From contig JAITGD010000167.1 in assembly GCA_031280885.1 (NCBI GenBank), forward strand, positions 1 through 33,466: 33,466 nt of DNA, read 5' to 3'. Source of the DNA: Prevotellaceae bacterium. Its GTDB lineage: Bacteria; Bacteroidota; Bacteroidia; Bacteroidales; UBA932. The stretch's first letter is position 1. Each line of letters starts with the position of its first letter. Under the pieces are notes generated by a model. The model was given only the letters and a program-made list of their open reading frames with translations. It did not search any database and had not been told where the DNA came from. Position numbers and translations under genes: made by a program. Positions 31,464-33,466 of the stretch are shown here, piece after piece.

Positions 31464-32780
31464 ATGGATCAAAAAGTAACAAAAAAACCCGAAGGTAAAT
31501 TAGGCGTGCTTATTGTGGGAGCAAGCGGCGCGGTGGCTACTACATTCATCGCAGGAACGTATGCCGTCAGAAAAGGTTTGGCTAAACCCATCGGCTCGAT
31601 TTCTCAAATGGCAACAATGCGCTTAGGTAAAAGAAACGAAAACCGCTTCCCTTTAATCAAAGACGTGGTTCCGATTGCCGATTTGAACGACATTGTCTTC
31701 GGAGGATGGGACATCCGCGACGAAAACGTGTATGAATCTTGCCGAATCGCCGAAGTTCTCGAAGAAAAAGACCTCGCTGGAATCCGTAGCGAACTCGAAG
31801 CAATCCGCCCGATGAAAGCTGTCTTCGACCGTAACTATGTAAAACGGCTCGACGGCCAATGGGTGAAAACAGGCGACAATAAAATGAACCTCGCCGAGCA
31901 AGTTCGCCAAGATATCCGCAAGTTTCGCAGCGAAAACAAGTGCGACAGACTCGTAGTAATCTGGTGCGGAAGCACTGAAATCTACATCCCCGTCGGAGAA
32001 GTCCACCAAAACCTCGCCGCCTTGCAACAAGGCCTCAAAGAGAACCACCCCGACCTCGCACCAAGCCTGATTTACGCCTACGCTGCCATACTCGAAGGCG
32101 TTCCTTTCATCAACGGAGCCCCAAACCTTACGGTGGACATCCCCGCAATCTGGGAATTGGCCAAAGAATGTAAAGTCCCCATCTGCGGAAAGGACTTTAA
32201 GACCGGTCAAACCATGCTTAAAACCGTTTTAGCCCCAATGTTTAAAACAAGAATGTTAGGATTGAGCGGATGGTTCTCGACTAACATCCTTGGGAACCGC
32301 GACGGAGAAGTGCTTGATGACCCAGGCTCGTTTAAAACAAAAGAAGAAAGCAAGCTATCGGTCATCGAAACAATACTTCAACCCGAACTCTATCCGGAAC
32401 TTTACGGAGAGGTGTTTCACAAAGTTAGAATCAACTACTACCCGCCGCGAAAAGACAATAAGGAAGGATGGGACAATATCGACATCTTCGGATGGATGGG
32501 ATACCCCATGCAAATCAAAGTCGATTTCCTTTGCCGCGATTCCATCCTGGCAGCCCCGCTTTGTCTCGACCTGGTGCTTTTTACCGACCTCGCGCAACGA
32601 TGTGGTTTCTATGGAATACAATCGTGGCTGTCGTTCTACTTCAAAAGCCCCATGCACGACTACAATACCGTGCCTGAACACGACCTTTTCATCCAATCGG
32701 TAAAGCTAAAAAACACGCTTCGGACAATAATCGGCGAAAATCCACTCGATTTCCTCGACGAAACAGCCGACGCAGGCTAA
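31464..32780 (+). CDS. ino1: Inositol-3-phosphate synthase (MIPS)
   Basis: 438 aa. The enzyme converts D-glucose 6-phosphate to 1D-myo-inositol 3-phosphate with NAD+, supplying inositol for phosphatidylinositol or inositol phosphosphingolipids, as known in some Bacteroidota. The NAD-binding site is GVLIVGASGAVATTFIAGTY near residues 14-33. LVVIWCGSTEIYIP, GVPFINGAPNLTVDIPAI, the active-site region PICGKDFKTGQTMLKTVLAP, and NIDIFGWMGYPMQIKVDFLC with CRDSILAAPLCLDLVLFTDL are family blocks. Length and architecture match prokaryotic Ino1 proteins. It is preceded by a repeat-rich leader and followed by an intrinsic terminator. No lipid-synthesis neighbours are visible in the window. Confidence 0.95.
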   Translation: MDQKVTKKPEGKLGVLIVGASGAVATTFIAGTYAVRKGLAKPIGSISQMATMRLGKRNENRFPLIKDVVPIADLNDIVFGGWDIRDENVYESCRIAEVLEEKDLAGIRSELEAIRPMKAVFDRNYVKRLDGQWVKTGDNKMNLAEQVRQDIRKFRSENKCDRLVVIWCGSTEIYIPVGEVHQNLAALQQGLKENHPDLAPSLIYAYAAILEGVPFINGAPNLTVDIPAIWELAKECKVPICGKDFKTGQTMLKTVLAPMFKTRMLGLSGWFSTNILGNRDGEVLDDPGSFKTKEESKLSVIETILQPELYPELYGEVFHKVRINYYPPRKDNKEGWDNIDIFGWMGYPMQIKVDFLCRDSILAAPLCLDLVLFTDLAQRCGFYGIQSWLSFYFKSPMHDYNTVPEHDLFIQSVKLKNTLRTIIGENPLDFLDETADAG

Positions 32781-32812
32781 ACTAACCCCCTTTGTAAACT
32801 AAACCAATACAC

Positions 32813-32854
32813 GCGAGCTGACGTTTATCGCAAACCTTAGCTCGCATTTTTTTT
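32813..32854 (+). terminator. Rho-independent terminator after ino1
   Basis: GCGAGCT/AGCTCGC stem with an inner GTTT/AAAC pairing, followed by A and eight T residues, 32 bp after the ino1 stop. Confidence 0.88.
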
Positions 32855-32858
32855 ATGT

Positions 32859-33118
32859 GGACGGTTGGACGGTTGGACGGTTGGACATTTAGACAGGACT
32901 TTTGGACATTTGGACTGTTGGACTGTTCCTTTGGACTGTTGGACTGTTCCTTTGGACTTTTGGACTGTTCCTTTGGACTTTTGGACTGTTCCTTTGGACT
33001 TTTGGACTTTTGGACTTTTGGACTGTTGGGTTTCTTTGGATGAAAATTAGCTTACGATGGACTGTTGGACTGTTGGACATTTGGACTGTTGGGTTTCTTT
33101 GGATGAAAATTAGCCTAC
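32859..33118 (+). repeat. Long octamer tract with 36-bp direct repeats
   Basis: GGACGGTT, GGACTGTT and GGACTTTT units with CCTTT interruptions every 16-21 bp. Two 36-bp direct repeats (33020-33055 and 33083-33118) share GGGTTTCTTTGGATGAAAAT and differ at one base. No gene is present from 32781 to the window end. Confidence 0.85.
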
Positions 33119-33347
33119 AAATTCCTTTTGTGAGGTTACAAATTCCTTTTGTAAGGTTACAAAACACTTTTGTAAGGTTACAAATCCTTTTTGTAAGGTT
33201 ACAAAATGCTTTTGTAAGATTACAAAATGCTTTTGTAAGGTTACAAATCCCTTTTGTAAGGTCGCAAAACGCTTTTGTGAGATGACAAAACGCTTTTGTA
33301 AGATGACAAAACGCTTTTGTGAGATGACAAATCCTTTTTGTGAGGTC
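33117..33347. repeat. Eleven exact-length 21-bp palindromic repeats
   Basis: Eleven units of 21 bp with no indels (231 bp), consensus ACAAAANNCTTTTGTRAGRTT. Each unit contains an inverted repeat ACAAAA/TTTTGT. Frames are open on both strands only because 21 is a multiple of three (NLTKAFC or FVRLQNA per unit). Confidence 0.9.
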
Positions 33348-33349
33348 GC

Positions 33350-33377
33350 GTAGGGGCGTTGCGCGCAACGCCCCTAC
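33350..33377. repeat. 28-bp perfect palindrome
   Basis: A fully self-complementary sequence centred on GCGC (arms GTAGGGGCGTTGCG / CGCAACGCCCCTAC). Similar GTAGGGGCG palindromes are frequent REP-like elements in several bacterial phyla. Confidence 0.8.
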
Positions 33378-33395
33378 AAATCCATCCAAAAAAAA

Positions 33396-33466
33396 TCCAA
33401 AGGTCTAACAGTCTAAAAGTCTAAACGTCCAAAAAAAATGATTAATTGACTGCGTAGCTAATTCAT
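33396..33466. repeat. Reverse octamer units and mosaic module at window end
   Basis: AGTCTAAAAG/TCTAACAG units (33396-33434) are the reverse complement of the octamer family, mirroring the forward tract at 32859. TTGACTGCGTAGCTAATTCAT, from 33446, is a mosaic-repeat module cut by the window end. Confidence 0.75.

Noticed and set aside
32889-33389. 166-aa minus-strand frame with NLTKAFC heptads, and its plus-strand counterpart at 32902-33285
   Set aside because: Open only because 21-bp units are in frame on both strands; each runs into octamer tracts, with no start context or family match.
1-33466. tRNA, rRNA, riboswitch or insertion-sequence genes
   Set aside because: No TPsiC-type motifs with cloverleaf partners, no rRNA-like stretches and no transposase-like protein were found by eye; a covariance-model search was not possible.

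Overview
The window looks like a chromosomal segment of a gut-type Bacteroidota (Bacteroidales-like) organism. The evidence is repeated TAnnTTTG -7 promoter elements, a PorP/SprF protein next to a giant gliding-motility C-terminal-domain cargo protein (type IX secretion), a long (1113 aa) SecA ending in a SEC-C zinc motif, BspA-like and barrel-type surface proteins, a lipoprotein GH88 hydrolase and a myo-inositol-phosphate synthase. Nearly all genes lie on the + strand; the exceptions are queD and an orphan HigA-like regulator. I saw no tRNA, rRNA, transposase, phage gene or CRISPR array.

Layout. 1-633: repeats and queD (-). 801-4049: envelope proteins (two paralogous barrel proteins, a lipoprotein, a BspA/LRR-like protein), closed by a strong terminator. 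4179-4901: a tiny conserved gene, then a tandem hairpin-repeat array. 5034-10478: a stand-alone C-terminal half of a CoA-dehydratase activase-type protein, an AAA/DUF4143 ATPase, a degenerate [NiFe]-hydrogenase/NuoB-like small subunit translationally coupled to queE, and a convergent HigA-like gene. 10835-18267: PorP/SprF protein, 1927-aa secreted cargo, folK. 18479-21790: an unknown protein, ftcD, serS. 22332-28565: secA, a lipoprotein, GH88 and a lone NuoH/HyfC-like membrane subunit. 28645-31138: a tightly packed trio (unknown 105-aa protein, HD phosphohydrolase, HAD-like protein). 31464-32780: inositol-3-phosphate synthase. 32859-33466: dense repeats.

Functional threads. Pterin/folate chemistry recurs at separate loci (queD, queE, folK, ftcD). 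Two subunits related to energy-converting hydrogenases lie about 19 kb apart, and the small subunit has lost most of its cluster ligands. The PorP/SprF protein and the adjacent cargo form a typical secretion/surface pair.

The most striking feature is the intergenic DNA. It holds at least five kinds of short tandem repeat (7, 8, 21, 41 and about 41-42 bp units), most with internal palindromes, plus a dispersed mosaic repeat found in both orientations. The 8-bp tracts (GGACTKTT-like) start at or inside stop codons. One forms a mirror-image inverted array of over 200 bp, one is bracketed by a 19-bp direct repeat, and one may supply a promoter -33 element. I consider this repeat ecology the best candidate for undescribed biology here. 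No novel protein system is demonstrated, although the HD/HAD trio and the cysteine-poor hydrogenase subunit deserve checks.
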